Part shown: in pieces, positions 21,422 through 31,832 of the stretch
How positions within the stretch are numbered: position 1 is the first letter of the stretch
Layout: each line of letters opens with the position of its first letter
Assembly (NCBI RefSeq): GCF_000372725.1
Contig: NW_005201269.1
Coordinates: 93,077 to 157,076, forward strand
Origin: Emiliania huxleyi CCMP1516
Taxonomy: Eukaryota > Haptophyta > Isochrysidales > Noelaerhabdaceae
DNA length: 64,000 bases
Direction of reading: 5' to 3'
Translations under genes and position numbers: made by a program
The notes under the pieces: model-generated
Databases searched by the model: none
What the model was told of the DNA's origin: nothing
What the model saw: the letters and a program-made list of their open reading frames with translations, nothing else

Positions 21422-24400
21422 CTAAGATGACGACTCCCCGCTCAAGTAGTAGAGCCACTGGCAGGGCTCGCTCCCTGGCACCGTCGCCGAGATGGTGAGC
21501 TTGCCCTTGGCGGACGTGGGCTGGCCCTCCTCAGGCTTGAAAGCCACCGCCACCGAGATCGACTTCTTCCCGTGGCCGGGCCCCGCAGCCGCGACAGACC
21601 ACGCAAAGTCCATCGCGACGGGGCCCGTGTTGGCGAGCGGGAAGGAGAAGGTGCGAGTCTGAAACATCATCGTTGGCTTGAAGTTGACGGAGCTCGTCTC
21701 GCTCTCCAGCCATCCGTGCGCGCACCGCGCCGTCGCAAACACCTTGGGCCGCGCCGTCATGTCATCGCCCTCGCCATCCGTGAGCGCCTCATACGCTGGC
21801 TCCGGGTCCACCTTGACGACCCGGTGTCGCTTCGCGGGACTTGCAGCCTCCTCGCTGCGCTGCGCCGCCTCGCCGTCCGCGCCTTCAGGTGGCTCCACCT
21901 CCGCCTCGTCTCCGTCCTCGTCCGCCGCGGGTGGCGGCGGCACCGGCTTGCCCTGGTTCTTCGGGTCGGCGTTCCACGCTCGAATACGCTCGTTCTCTGC
22001 CCTTACCGCAGCCGCAGCCTTTGCCGCCACGGCCTCATCGCGCTGCCAGAGACGGTACTCTGCGTCCGTGAGCCACTGCGCCGTCGTCATCGAGTCGTCC
22101 CAGTCGGCGGGCGTCTCAGCCTGTGTGTAGCGGACCTTGGTCAGCTGGAGGGCAACTTCGGCCGCATCGTGCTCGAGCGGCTCCGCGGAGAGGAAGGTCG
22201 CCACTACCTGCTTGGCCGCGCCGGGGAGGAGATGGCCCACGCCCGGTGCGAAGGTCAGCCCCGGCAGGCTCTCCCACTCGAATCGGTACGGCGTCGACGA
22301 GTAGTTGTGGAGCGTGAAGTTTATGGACTTGGCGAGGCCAACCCCGACGTCCGAATAGTTGAGCGCATCTCCCTCGGCGTCGCCGTTCATCAAGCCTTCG
22401 ACCGCCACGTCCTGGACGAACGCCTCGCCGCTGAGCTGGACCTGCGTCGCATCAAACGCGTTGTCGACCACCGAGAGGGAGAGTGCGCCCTTAAAGTCGC
22501 CCGCCTCGGAGGGTTGAAAGGTGACCTCCACCATCCGGATCTCATTGGGCGGAAGCGACATTGGCTCCTCGACCGCTTCGCACAGAAACTGGCCGTCCGA
22601 CTGCATGGCCAGCGAAAAGCTAGCGGGCAGGATGCCTGCGTTGTGCAGCCGCACTTGCCGCCGAATAGCGCGCCCAACCATCACACGAGCAAACTGGAGC
22701 TGCGGCTGTCCCTCTCCTGGCGTGGACGATGGGACGCTCGCGACGACGTGCGGCAGGGTCCCCTCGCCAAGGAGGTCCACCGCGAGGAGCCGTGTGGCGG
22801 GGTCTGTGCCGTGCTCGACCTCCGCCTCAAACACTCCGGTGTGCGTCGCCATCGCGTGCGGATTGAAGAAGAGCGTGACGTACCGGTGCTCGTGCGGTGG
22901 GATGACGCACCGCTTGGGCTCCACCTCAAATGCGAGAGGCGCCCCCTGCGCGGCCTCCTGCCCCCGGGTCCGCAGGTCGACGGTGCACGACACGCGAAAG
23001 GGGTTGACGATCTTGAGCCGCTCCGACAGCTCGTGCCCAACCTGCGGGCCGTGAGTGGTGGCGGTAGAGACGCGAACTCGAGGGAGCATGCGACCCTCGA
23101 GACGGCCTGTGTCGACTCTTGACATGTGTGGAGGCAGGGTCCGAGCTGCTAAAGCCCAGCGCATCCACTGCACGCCGTGGGCTCGCTGCGGAGTGTGACG
23201 GTACCAAGGTAAGCATCTACAGCGCCTCGCCATGTGCGAGCCGAAGCAAAAGATGCGCTCCTCCTCACCAAACACGTTTTGCGGGAGGCCGGACGCGCCA
23301 AAATCGCCGCGACGCTGCACGGCCTGCTCCTCAAAGATGCTGGCGTAGTCGTCCGTTGCGATGCCGGGGACACACGACTCGCCGAGCAGCTCGTACTGCA
23401 GCCCCTCCGGGTCCTCCTCGGGGCTTCGGTCCGTCACGTCGACGACAAACGCGGAGGCGCAAGACTCCGCCTCCGTGCCGGCCACAAACTTGGCTGTGAT
23501 TACCGCCACGCCTCCCGCCGCGACCACTCCGCTTGCGGGGGAGACGGTGAAGCTACCAAGGGTGAGCTCAGCCCGTGACGTGTCGTCCTCTGACGGCTCC
23601 TCGCCGCTAGCACGCAAGCAGTATGCAAACTCGAACTCGCCTGTGTTGGAGAGCTCGAGTGTGCGCTCCTTCTCCGCGCCATACATCAGCGGCCCAAAGT
23701 TGATCCCTCGCGGCACCACCGCGTACCGCGAGAAGCGCACCCGCGCGCTGACCTTGACTGGCGCGCCGAGCCACTTGAGCGTCTCGCCTAATCTCGGGTA
23801 ATCTCGGGTAATCTCGGGTAATCTCTGGCGCCGCGGTCCGCAAGAGCATCTCGCCCGTCGAGAGCTCGGTGAATTGGATGCGCATGTCGGAGTTGCGCAG
23901 CAAGGTGAGCTCCTCCGTCGCCTGGAGCGTAAACTCGACCCGCTGCCGCTCGCCGCCCGGTGCGAGCACTCCCTCCGAGGGCGAAATGGCGAGGATGTCC
24001 CTGAGTGGCTGCTTGCGGCAGAGCACCTTGTAGCCGACGTCGTACTTCCCGCCGTTGACCAGCTCGAGGGCGCTCTCCTGCTTGTCCGCCACCTTGAAGG
24101 CTCCGAAGTCGAGCCCTTCAAACTGGTCGTCCGGCCAGGCAATGTCGACGTCGATGGCATACGCCTCGGCCGACACGTGAACGGAGTGCCTCTGCACGGC
24201 GCCGAGCTCCGCCGCCGCATCCATCACCTCAATGGCAAGGGTCTGCTCGACCTCCTTGGCCTCGCGGGCGTGGAAGGTCACCTGGACGTCGCAAGAGGCG
24301 CCGGGGGCGATGGTGCCTGACGTCGGCTCGATGGTGAAGTCCTCGCAGCCCGCCTCGTTCCCGTCGCCGGTGAGGGCGGCCAGGCTCTCAGCAGAGACCT

Positions 24401-24425
24401 CCCACCGCACAGGAAGCCCTCGCTG
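21422..24425 (-). CDS. HYDIN-like ciliary protein (C-terminal portion, MSP/ASH domains)
   Basis: About 990 residues of immunoglobulin-like MSP/ASH repeats, typical of HYDIN, a central-apparatus component of motile cilia. Upstream part: GLPVRWEVSAESLAALTGDG, FTIEPTSGTIAPGASCDVQV, GKYDVGYKVLC. After a break at about 23830-23790: ARVRFSRYAVVPRGINFGP, ERTLELSNTGEFEFAYCL, LKIVNPFRVSCTVDLRT, RYVTLFFNPHAMATHTGVFE, ADWDDSMTTAQWLTDAEYRL; ends LYYLSGESSS. The break holds a 10-bp repeat (gagattaccc x3) and changes frame. A GC-AG intron of about 37 bp there would restore the frame. Residues coded near 23110-23240 (CLPWYRHTPQRAH region) look intronic. HYDIN is usually several thousand residues, so this is a short relative or a 3' piece. 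The 5' start is unresolved: an in-frame CAG lies near 24426 and no ATG is seen. Confidence 0.72.
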
Positions 24426-24797
24426 GGAGATTGGGGGTGCGCGTTCGCCAGGTGTATTCTTTTTTTGCTGCCCTCATCACGGGGTAGGTAGGGTAGGTCT
24501 GGGCCCTCCCGTCGGGGTTTTCCCTCTCTTCACGCTGGAATTTTCACGGCAGAAAAAGAAATTTTCCGGAAAAATCACGATGTCAAACGTCCCCAAATGG
24601 GTGATCTGATGCTTGTAGGGCCTGAGAGTGGCCTGCCATGTCACAGGAAGGACTGTGGTTGCAGGAGAGTACCACCACCCATCACTTTAGTTGGTATAGT
24701 ACCCCACCTTCACCCATACTGTGATTTCTTTTTTAGTTTCCCATAAGTAGGGTAGGTAGGTAGGGAGGGAGGGAGGGGCAGGGCAGGGGCCGGCCGG
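24426..24797. other. Gap between HYDIN-like gene and retroposon
   Basis: No gene. Contains gcagaaaaagaaattttccg (about 24550), similar to a motif upstream of other genes here, and ggtaggtagggaggg runs before the retroposon insertion site. Confidence 0.5.
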
Positions 24798-24809
24798 GTT
24801 TTTGCAGAA

Positions 24810-25010
24810 AAAGAAAGAAAGAAAACAGACAACCAAAGGGAGGGATGGGAGGACGGCACGCCGCCACCACACAGGGATTTTAAGGAGAGGTGTGTGGTGC
24901 GCTATCCGTCGCCCACCCTAGGGAGTCTGCCTCTTCCTATCTCTCTTCGCAGTCTCTCGCCGATTCTCGCTGCAACCTTCATGCCACCTCGCGGTCGTCC
25001 CACCCTCGTC
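24810..25010 (-). mobile_element. SINE-like retroposon, about 200 bp, with TTTC tail and 12-bp target-site duplication
   Basis: On the minus strand it runs from gacgagggtgggacgaccgc to a gttttctttctttcttt tail. It is nearly identical to 53720-53914. gtttttgcagaa flanks it at 24798-24809 and 25011-25022. Tail plus target-site duplication indicate retroposition. No ORF, so non-autonomous. Confidence 0.8.
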
Positions 25011-25120
25011 GTTTTTGCAGAAGTTCATGATTTTGCAAAAAAGAATACTTTTGCGCGCCCACCAGGGAAGGGCCGTGTAACCCTCCCCGGAGTCACAAGG
25101 GCACACGCCCCCAGCCCGCA

Positions 25121-26453
25121 ATGCCTACCGGGTCGGGCATCATCGATGCCAACGCGACCGCCGCAACCCTCCTCGGCCGCGACGGCGCGGCGACGGCCTC
25201 TAACGCCCCGCCGGCGGCTCGCTTCTGTTGGAGGGGAGAACTGCTGCCAATAGAAGCCGGATCGTGTTCTGGTTGGAATCCCGAGGTCGAGTGCACCAAA
25301 TGTGAGTCGCGGCAAGGCGTCCCGCCTCCCTCCTTCCCACCGCCAGATGCAGCACTGCAGCAGCCAGGGCCACCTATGCCGCCTGCGTCGCGACCGCCCT
25401 CTTTGCCAATCTCGGTGGCTCAAGATCCGGTAGATGTGCCGCCGAACCGCACCGAGCCGTCGCAGACCAGCCTGCCACCGCAGGCATTAGTGGCTGCTGC
25501 TGGATTGCCACCGCCGCCACCGCAGCTGCCGCCGCCACCGCAGCAGCTTCCGCCGGAGCCGCCGCCTGAGCGACCGCAGTCAACAATAATGCTGCCACCA
25601 CCGCCGCTCTCGCCGCCGCCACCGCCACCGCCGAAATCGCCACCTCTCTCACCTCCGCTGACGCCGCTGCCAGCACTCACGCCGACTTCACCACCACCAA
25701 CGTACCCACCAGAAGATGTCCCGCGATCACCGCCGCCGCTGCCGCCGTTATCGCCGCCGCTGCCGCCACCGCTGCCGCTGCCGGCCTCGCCGCTGCCGGC
25801 CTCGCCGCTGCCACCCATGCCGCCGTCGCCGTTGTCGCCACCACCTTCGCCACCGCCTCCGTCTGCATTGCCAACGTTGCCGCCGCTGCTTCCTCCGCCG
25901 CTGCCAACGTTGCCGCCGCTGCTTCCTCCGCTGCTGCCGCCGCCGCCGCCGCCACCACTGCCACCGCTGCTATCGCCGCCGCCACCACCGTCCGCTCCAC
26001 CCAGCCTCCAGGTGAGGACGCGCCCGCCTGGGCAAAAGCCGTGGCAAAAGAGGCCGCCCGGGCAAAAGAGGTCTCCGCGGGAGGGATCCTCGCCGCCGCC
26101 GCCGCCGCCGCTGCCTCCGCCGCTGCTGCCGCCGCCTTTGCCGCCGCCACGGCCACCTTTGCCGCCTCCGCCGCCGCTGCCTCGAGACGCGGACTTGGCG
26201 GGCACCGGGGCGCCGGAGATGGAGGCTCCGCCCGAGCAGGTTGCGCCGCCGCTGGCGGAGCCGTCTCCGGCACCGCTGCCTTTGGCGGACGGCCCGTTGG
26301 CAGGCGAGCCTTCGGCGGAGGAGCTCCTGCCCGCGCCGCAGGGAGGCGCGAGCTCGCGCCTCGCCTCGCCAAACGAGACGGTCGCTCGGCGCCCGGAGGC
26401 AGGCTCGCCCCTCTCGCGCGCGGGCCGCCTCGCGCCTCTGGAGCTGCCCCTTC

Positions 26454-26495
<42 letters not shown>

Positions 26496-26983
26496 CCTTG
26501 CTCGTGCGCCTCTGCTGCCGCCGCTGCCGCTGCTGCCGCCGGCGGGGCGGCGCCTGGCCGTCGGATGGCGAGGAGTACGCGGTTCAGATCCCAGAGGGGC
26601 CGGTCCTCGAGATGACGGACTTGGACGCCGCTTGCGAGCTCGCCGACACGTGCGGGGCCGCGACGCCAGGCCGCCGGCCGACGGTCCGCGTCGGCGACGA
26701 CGGCATGCACGGCATGCACCGCGCGCCCGTCAAGTTCAAGTCAATCTACGAGGAGATCTCGGACCCGAACAACCTCTCGGACTGCTCGGCCGAGAGCGCC
26801 GACTTCGAGTCCGCCTTTGACGCCGGCGCGGGCGGCGCGGTGCTCTCTGCGAGCGGCGGCCGGAGCAGCAGGAGGCTCCCGCGCAGCGCGCGGGGCGGGG
26901 CGTGGGCAAAGAGGCAGGCAAAGGGGGGCGAGAAGTTCGAGAAGAGCTCGCTTCTCAACGACATGGACGTTCTTGTCCTGTGA
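25121..26983 (+). CDS. Proline-rich single-pass membrane protein
   Basis: 620 aa, intronless. The first 80 residues include cysteine-bearing sequence (ARFCWRGELLPIEAGSCSG, VECTKCESRQG), followed by some 250 residues of SPPPPPPLPP-type repeats as in algal cell-surface glycoproteins. Next comes a Gly/Ala/Pro spacer, then a membrane segment (LPALAALAALAALAAALLV) with a stop-transfer cluster RLCCRRCRCCRRR, then a 150-residue acidic tail (KFKSIYEEISDPNNLSDCSA, FEKSSLLNDMDVLVL end). ATG 25121 is the first in frame; a classical signal peptide is not obvious. The codon-diverse C-terminal tail argues that the ORF is real despite low complexity. Function unknown. Confidence 0.6.
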
Positions 26984-27333
26984 GCTCCGGCCTCTCCTCC
27001 GTCGTCCATCGCCGCACTCTCAACAGACGAGCAGAGACGCATGACTGCACATCTGCACACCGCAGCACCACGGTGCCCAACAGGCTGGGTCTTGAGGTTG
27101 AGCGCCTGAGGCTCTCACGGCTGAGCGGAGGCGCTGTCATTGAGAGATCTCGCATTTTCGGTCGTAGCGCGAGGGAGACCCTAGCGTGTGCCATCATCAA
27201 TCTATTTTTCAATCGTCGCAAGTCGTACACGTGCCACGTCGCACACACAGACGTCTCGCTACACAGTCTCGGCTCTCGCTGGACGTGCCGCTGCCGGGTC
27301 TCTCGCTCTTCCCCCCCCCCCCCCCCTCTCTCG

Positions 27334-27373
<40 letters not shown>

Positions 27374-27866
27374 TCTTCGGGGCCGCCGTGGGGTCGAAGA
27401 AGTGCAGCTCTTTAAGGGGAGGAGAAGGCTATGCCGTCGGCATTCCGTAGCCGCGACCCTCAGAGAGGCGCACACATCGTAACCTTTACAGCTTCGCGGA
27501 AGAAGGAGGCAGGTTGTCGAGCATATTTTTGAGACCCAAGGAAAGAAAGAGCGACGTCACTGTCTACCATTGTGGCAGAACACATTGATTGCCCGACATG
27601 CATAGGGCCATAGCTGGAGAGGGGGGACGACACTGCTTCAGCAGCGTGCACCTCGATCCTGGACCGTGTTTGTTTGACCCCCCCCCCCCCCCCCAATGAG
27701 CAATGAACACACCAGCGAGGGAGGGCGAGACGATCGAGGGGTCCCGTACCATGCGGAATCGACCCTATCCCAGTGCTCAGTGCTACGTTCGTACTTTTAG
27801 CTTACTCGGAGAAAAGGGAGAGGGGGTTGTGTTCTCTAGGCCCCTAAGGGCCCTACGCGCGGCGTG

Positions 27867-27938
<72 letters not shown>

Positions 27939-28570
27939 GCTAGCTCTGAGGGAGGGTGTAGAGGATGTAGATAGAGAGAGTGTAGAGCGCTGTAGAGATG
28001 TAGAGATGTAGAGATGTAGAGCGCTCTGGAGCGCTGTAGAGCTGTAGAGCTCTACATCCGGCGCGTGACGATGTGAGTCCGATGTGGAGCGATGTAGAGG
28101 CGCGCTACAACGTGAAATCTCTACAACAAACTCTACATCATATGAGCGTCATCTTGTAGTGAACAGGCCGAGTTCGCGGTTTGAGCGCCCAGCGCAGACC
28201 GACCGACCGCAGGGGGGGTCCCCGGTCGGCGGCCGCGGAAGACCGCAAACCGGAGGGGGGGTCCGGTCGGTCGGAGCGCAGACCGAGGGGGGGGGTCGGT
28301 CGGGTTGGCTCGAGGGTCACACCGCACACGCTCGCCGCAGCTGTGAATAATTTCGCGTTCCTAGAGACACCAAGCGCCCTCTCCCCGTCTAATCACTCCT
28401 TACGCCAGCCTCGTGGCACCCGACACGACACCGGCCCTCGCGCCTCGACGCAACACGCACGACATGATACCGTCACGGTAGTCCGGGCAAGAGCGGTCGC
28501 GACACGACGCTCACCCGCAGCGTCGCCCCGCCCGGCAGGCGGCGAACCGCTGACGAGCCCGGAGCACCAG
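26984..28570. other. Microsatellite-rich stretch without a recognised gene
   Basis: (CT)n at 27334-27370 and a longer pure (CT)n at 27870-27935, gtagagatgta tandem units at about 27965-28060, and gaccgaccgc/ggtcggtcgg inverted units with G-runs at 28195-28310. A 5' exon for the CCCH protein may lie in 28320-28500 but I cannot place it. Confidence 0.6.
27870..27935. repeat. (CT)n microsatellite
   Basis: About 33 uninterrupted CT dinucleotides. Confidence 0.97.
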
Positions 28571-28784
28571 TCTCCCTCGCCACCGCCGAGGACGGCATGA
28601 CGGCCCCGACGCCGAGGACGGCTACGACCAGTCCGGCAGCCAGCCTGACGACTCCGAGTCGGGCGACTGCGACACCGACAGCGCTCGCGACGACTCCACG
28701 AGCAAGCAGACCGGAGTCCCCCGGTGCCGCTTCTTCGCTGCCGGCTATTGCAGGCAGGGAGACAAGTGCCGCTTCGCGCACTGA
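28571..28784 (+). CDS. CCCH zinc-finger protein, last exon
   Basis: After a likely acceptor (caccag|TCTCCC at 28570) the frame reads an acidic linker (DAEDGYDQSGSQPDDSESGD), then CRFFAAGYCRQGDKCRFAH and TGA at 28782-28784. The C-x8-C-x5-C-x3-H spacing is exactly the CCCH finger found in RNA-binding proteins. An in-frame stop at 28551 shows that an upstream exon is needed. N-terminus not found. The finger ends at the stop codon, which is unusual but workable. Confidence 0.6.
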
Positions 28785-28917
28785 GCCGCCCCATCCCCGA
28801 GCTCGGAGGGCGAGACCGAATAGGACCGTCACTCACTCAATTTGGGGATCCTTCACGCGCTGCGCTACGCTTGGAGTCGCTCACCCCGGGATCGCTCCTT
28901 CCCTCGCTCCGGTGATT

Positions 28918-29500
28918 GGGGAAACTCTGAGCTCCCTCCGCGTACGCTACGCTCTCTTCGGAGAGAGCCCCAGAGTCTTACCGCGCTCCGGATCCTCTTT
29001 AGCCCATCTCTGAGAGTTAGAGTGACTGGCTAGAGACGACGACGACGATACAGTTCATGATAAACAAACTTCAGTTTGTGCTAGTGAACTGAGGAGAAGC
29101 GGGTCGAGCCTCGGCGCAGAGGGCAGCGCCTAGCGGGCGGGAACCCTTACCCCCGCGCCCGCCGCTGCCCGCCGCTTTGTGCGCGGGACCTCCGAGCGCC
29201 ACGAGGCTCTTGACACAGCTCCCGACTAGCGTCGGCTCCTGCTCAGACAGGCGCCAATCGACCAGTTCTCAAGCGACCCACCACCATCCCTCATCTACCG
29301 CCCGATCGAATCGCATTCGTCTCTTGCGAGTTCCTCTTGCTCCAAGAGGTTCCAGAGAACGGGGAAACTCTGAGCTCCCTCCGCGTACGCTACGCTCCCT
29401 TCGGAGAGAGCCCCAGAGTCTTACCGCGCTCCGGATCCTCTTTAGCCCATCTCTGAGAGTTAGAGTGACTGGCTAGAGACGACGACGACGATACAGTTCA
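28918..29500. repeat. Pair of 140-bp direct repeats about 300 bp apart
   Basis: 28918-29057 and 29361-29500 differ at about one position. Both start ggggaaactctgagctccct and end gacgatacagttca. The 303 bp between are unique and non-coding. The arrangement could be a terminal-repeat miniature element or a segmental duplication; the boundaries do not settle this. Confidence 0.7.
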
Positions 29501-29957
29501 GGTTCTTCCCTTCCGTGATTCGTTCGACTCGTGAATTGCCTCCTCGGGCCCGAGGGCAGCCCCAACTGAAGTAGGGAAATTTGGATTTTGGTCCCACTAA
29601 AAAGCACTCTATCTGTGAGTCGTCTCGTGCACGGTGTACAGCAGGCGCCAGGGCCAGCGCCAACCATAGGAAATCTCCCCTGTCTTTTCGTGCTCGACAC
29701 TTTCTCTATACCTGCCGGTGCCGTGTCGCCGCCGTGTGTGTTTTTCACGCTACTCTTGTGGAGCGAGTTTGTGGCCTCGTGGGTACCACGTCACCGTATA
29801 ACGTGTATATCCGCTCCTGCGACCTCGAGCGACCTGGTGCCATGTGCATGTGCATGTCAGACTGACGGGCGTGACGGCCTCTCGCGTCGAGGCTCTCGCC
29901 TCGACGCGCTTTCGTACGCACAAAGCCAGAGGTAGTGACTAACAACAGACGCACGCT
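29501..29957. other. Intergenic stretch, nothing recognised
   Basis: Mixed composition with ctgtgagtcg and a palindromic gcctctcgcgtcgaggctct/cgcctcgacgcg segment at 29878-29908. No gene supported. Confidence 0.5.
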
Positions 29958-30437
29958 TCAGTCGATGGGAATGGCAGTCGGCGCGGACCCCGCCCCTCCT
30001 CCGGAGGCGCTGCGGTTGGCGGGTCCACACCGCTTCACGTGTCGCTCCCTTCTCAAGGGTCCGAGGCTAGACAGGTCCTGGCCGCAGTTGAGACACCGGC
30101 CGTCCGAGCCTGTGGAAGATGGTTCGGTGGCCGGCAATGCTGTGGGAAGCGCGGCCAGGGCTGGAGCTGCTGCCCGAGGAGGCGAGGCCGGCGGCTGCGG
30201 CTTTGACGGCGGCTGCGCCGGAGATGGCGCCGACGGCGCTGGCGTCGCTGGCGCAGGCGATGCCACGGGTACGTCGATGAGCGGCACCTTGCCAGCCAGG
30301 AGGTCTGCGAGCGACACTTTTGGCAGCTCCACCTCGCCTGAAAACTGGTGCGCATCGGCCGTCGATTCGTCATCCGTTCGCGGGCGCTTGCTGGAGCCGC
30401 TGGTGGTCTTGTGGGCACCCTTGGTATCTGACAGCAT
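29958..30437 (-). CDS. Protein with a C-terminal UBZ4-like CCHC zinc finger
   Basis: From ATG 30437 (MLSDTKGAHKTTSGSSKRP) through a helical motif VSLADLLAGKVPLIDVPVAS and an alanine/proline linker to CLNCGQDLSSLGPLRRERHV followed by KRCG. C-x2-C, then H-x3-C with a DLSxL core, matches UBZ-type fingers such as those in SLX4-like DNA-repair scaffolds (family knowledge; the identity is inference). An upstream in-frame ATG at 30602 adds 55 less convincing residues. Stop at 29958. The basic KRPRTDD segment may be a nuclear signal. Confidence 0.5.
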   Translation of the reverse strand: MLSDTKGAHKTTSGSSKRPRTDDESTADAHQFSGEVELPKVSLADLLAGKVPLIDVPVASPAPATPAPSAPSPAQPPSKPQPPASPPRAAAPALAALPTALPATEPSSTGSDGRCLNCGQDLSSLGPLRRERHVKRCGPANRSASGGGAGSAPTAIPID

Positions 30438-31226
30438 CGAGCACCTTTGGGTGTGCCGCGTGCCCACACTTGGCGCCGACGGAGGCTGCCCGCAACGCGG
30501 CTGGGCGGGGCAATCCCTCCCCTCTAGAATTCTTACGGTACAAGCCTCTCTCACAGCACACTGGCACGACAAGGGCGCGGACTGGCGCGGACTGGCACAC
30601 ACACCGGCTCACTCTAGAAATACCTGGGCTCGTGTGCCCTGGCCTACTCGAGTACCCGGCATGAAGAGGCTGAGGTGCGTAGGTGTCCGAGGAGGCCACC
30701 GGCCAAAAGCGCATGTCTTGAAGGTCCGATACTGGAAGCCCATATAGGCACCTTACACTCCCCCGCAGTATCGCACCTCTTGAGCGACACTACGTCTCCG
30801 CAGCTGGGGATTCTCCGGGTACCCCTCTTTTGTACCCGTGCTGGCCGGATTCCTCCTCCGAACAACTCAAGTTCGATCGGCCCCAGTCTCGAACTGGCAG
30901 CCACTATCTCACCGGAGGTACCATGTAGGAATCCCACCTCCGCGCGCTGTGCGCTCGTCGCTACCGTACTGTGCTGTATGAATGGTTGGGCAAGTGTGAA
31001 CAACACCTCGTGACCACGGCGCCGCAGGCGCCTGTTGATGGGTCCAGGTGATAGCCCCGGATGAGCAATGCATACGCCTAGTTGGGCCTCAGATCGCCCG
31101 ACCGCGTCCCGGTGCTCTGTGGTCGGATTTGTGACGCCGCCGCACCGCGCCGCGGCCGGGGGCCCTCCGGAGGCCGAGGATGGCCGTGGCGGACCGGGAC
31201 GAGCTCTGGGAGGTGGAGTGTCAGTG

Positions 31227-31510
31227 AGTATATTGTAGAGACCAACCATGTGCACAATATCTCTCAGTCTAGCTAAGCCTGGGAAGGCGATGCCGGGGCC
31301 GTACAGCAGCTTGATGGTGCTTCGCCGGCGTGCGTCCCGGAGCGGTGCCGGACGGGCGGTCCGTGGGAGGAAAACGAGGGACAGCGCCGACGGCGCTCTG
31401 ATTCGACTTTTTACTTCAAACAAAGACAGTCGCACGCGCCGCAGCGCGGCGCGTGCGACTGTCAGGAGCGGATCCGTCAGTTAGTCGTGTTCACGCCGGG
31501 ATCGTGTCCC
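31227..31510. mobile_element. Dispersed element B, longer copy
   Basis: The block from agtatattgtagagacc to cctgggaaggcgat, and the block ttagtcgtgttcacgccggg to atcgtgtcc, recur at 53649-53715 and 53922-53951. Here they are separated by 189 bp that include a perfect hairpin; in the other copy they are almost adjacent. This looks like a non-autonomous element and an internally deleted relative. Confidence 0.6.
31425..31463. repeat. Perfect 18-bp hairpin, 3-base loop
   Basis: gacagtcgcacgcgccgc (31425-31442) pairs completely with 31446-31463 around loop AGC. Lies inside element B. Confidence 0.9.
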
Positions 31511-31832
31511 TCACAACTTGCCCAACCATTCATACAGCACAGTATGAAAGGTTGAGGTGCGTAGGGATCCAAGAGTGCATGCTTCTGTGGACACACAATA
31601 TCGAGAAGAAAATCGGTTGGGAGGCTGTGAACCTCCCCAGGGCCTCCAGGGCTCGCACCTTAACCTCTCATAGACCAGCGCGCAGCGCCACGGCGTATTT
31701 CTTCTCAATAACACGGCGTGAATTTCCGTAGGGATCCTTTCGCGCGGCGGCACGCAGTCGCAGAGTCGCAGAGCCCGGCCCCGTCTCGCTCTCGCGCGCG
31801 TCGCACGCACGCGCGCGACGTGACATGTCCCC

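Larger units (their letters stand above)
30438..31832. other. Foldback/mobile-element region without a recognised gene
   Basis: Contains a 29-bp inverted repeat (30967-30995 and 31516-31544), a perfect 18-bp hairpin (31425-31463) and the two conserved blocks of a dispersed element (31227-31291, 31481-31510). A minus-strand frame (about 30644-31435) is open but shows no known domain. Confidence 0.5.

Noticed and set aside
25420-26205. Glycine-rich minus-strand ORF
   Set aside because: Antisense shadow of the proline-rich membrane protein; the plus strand has the codon-diverse C-terminal tail.
28918-29500. Full LTR retrotransposon
   Set aside because: Only about 300 bp between the repeats, no coding sequence, and no clear terminal motifs or target duplication.
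30870-30915. tRNA-like T-arm on the minus strand (ccagttcgagactgg)
   Set aside because: No matching acceptor, D or anticodon stems at tRNA spacing.
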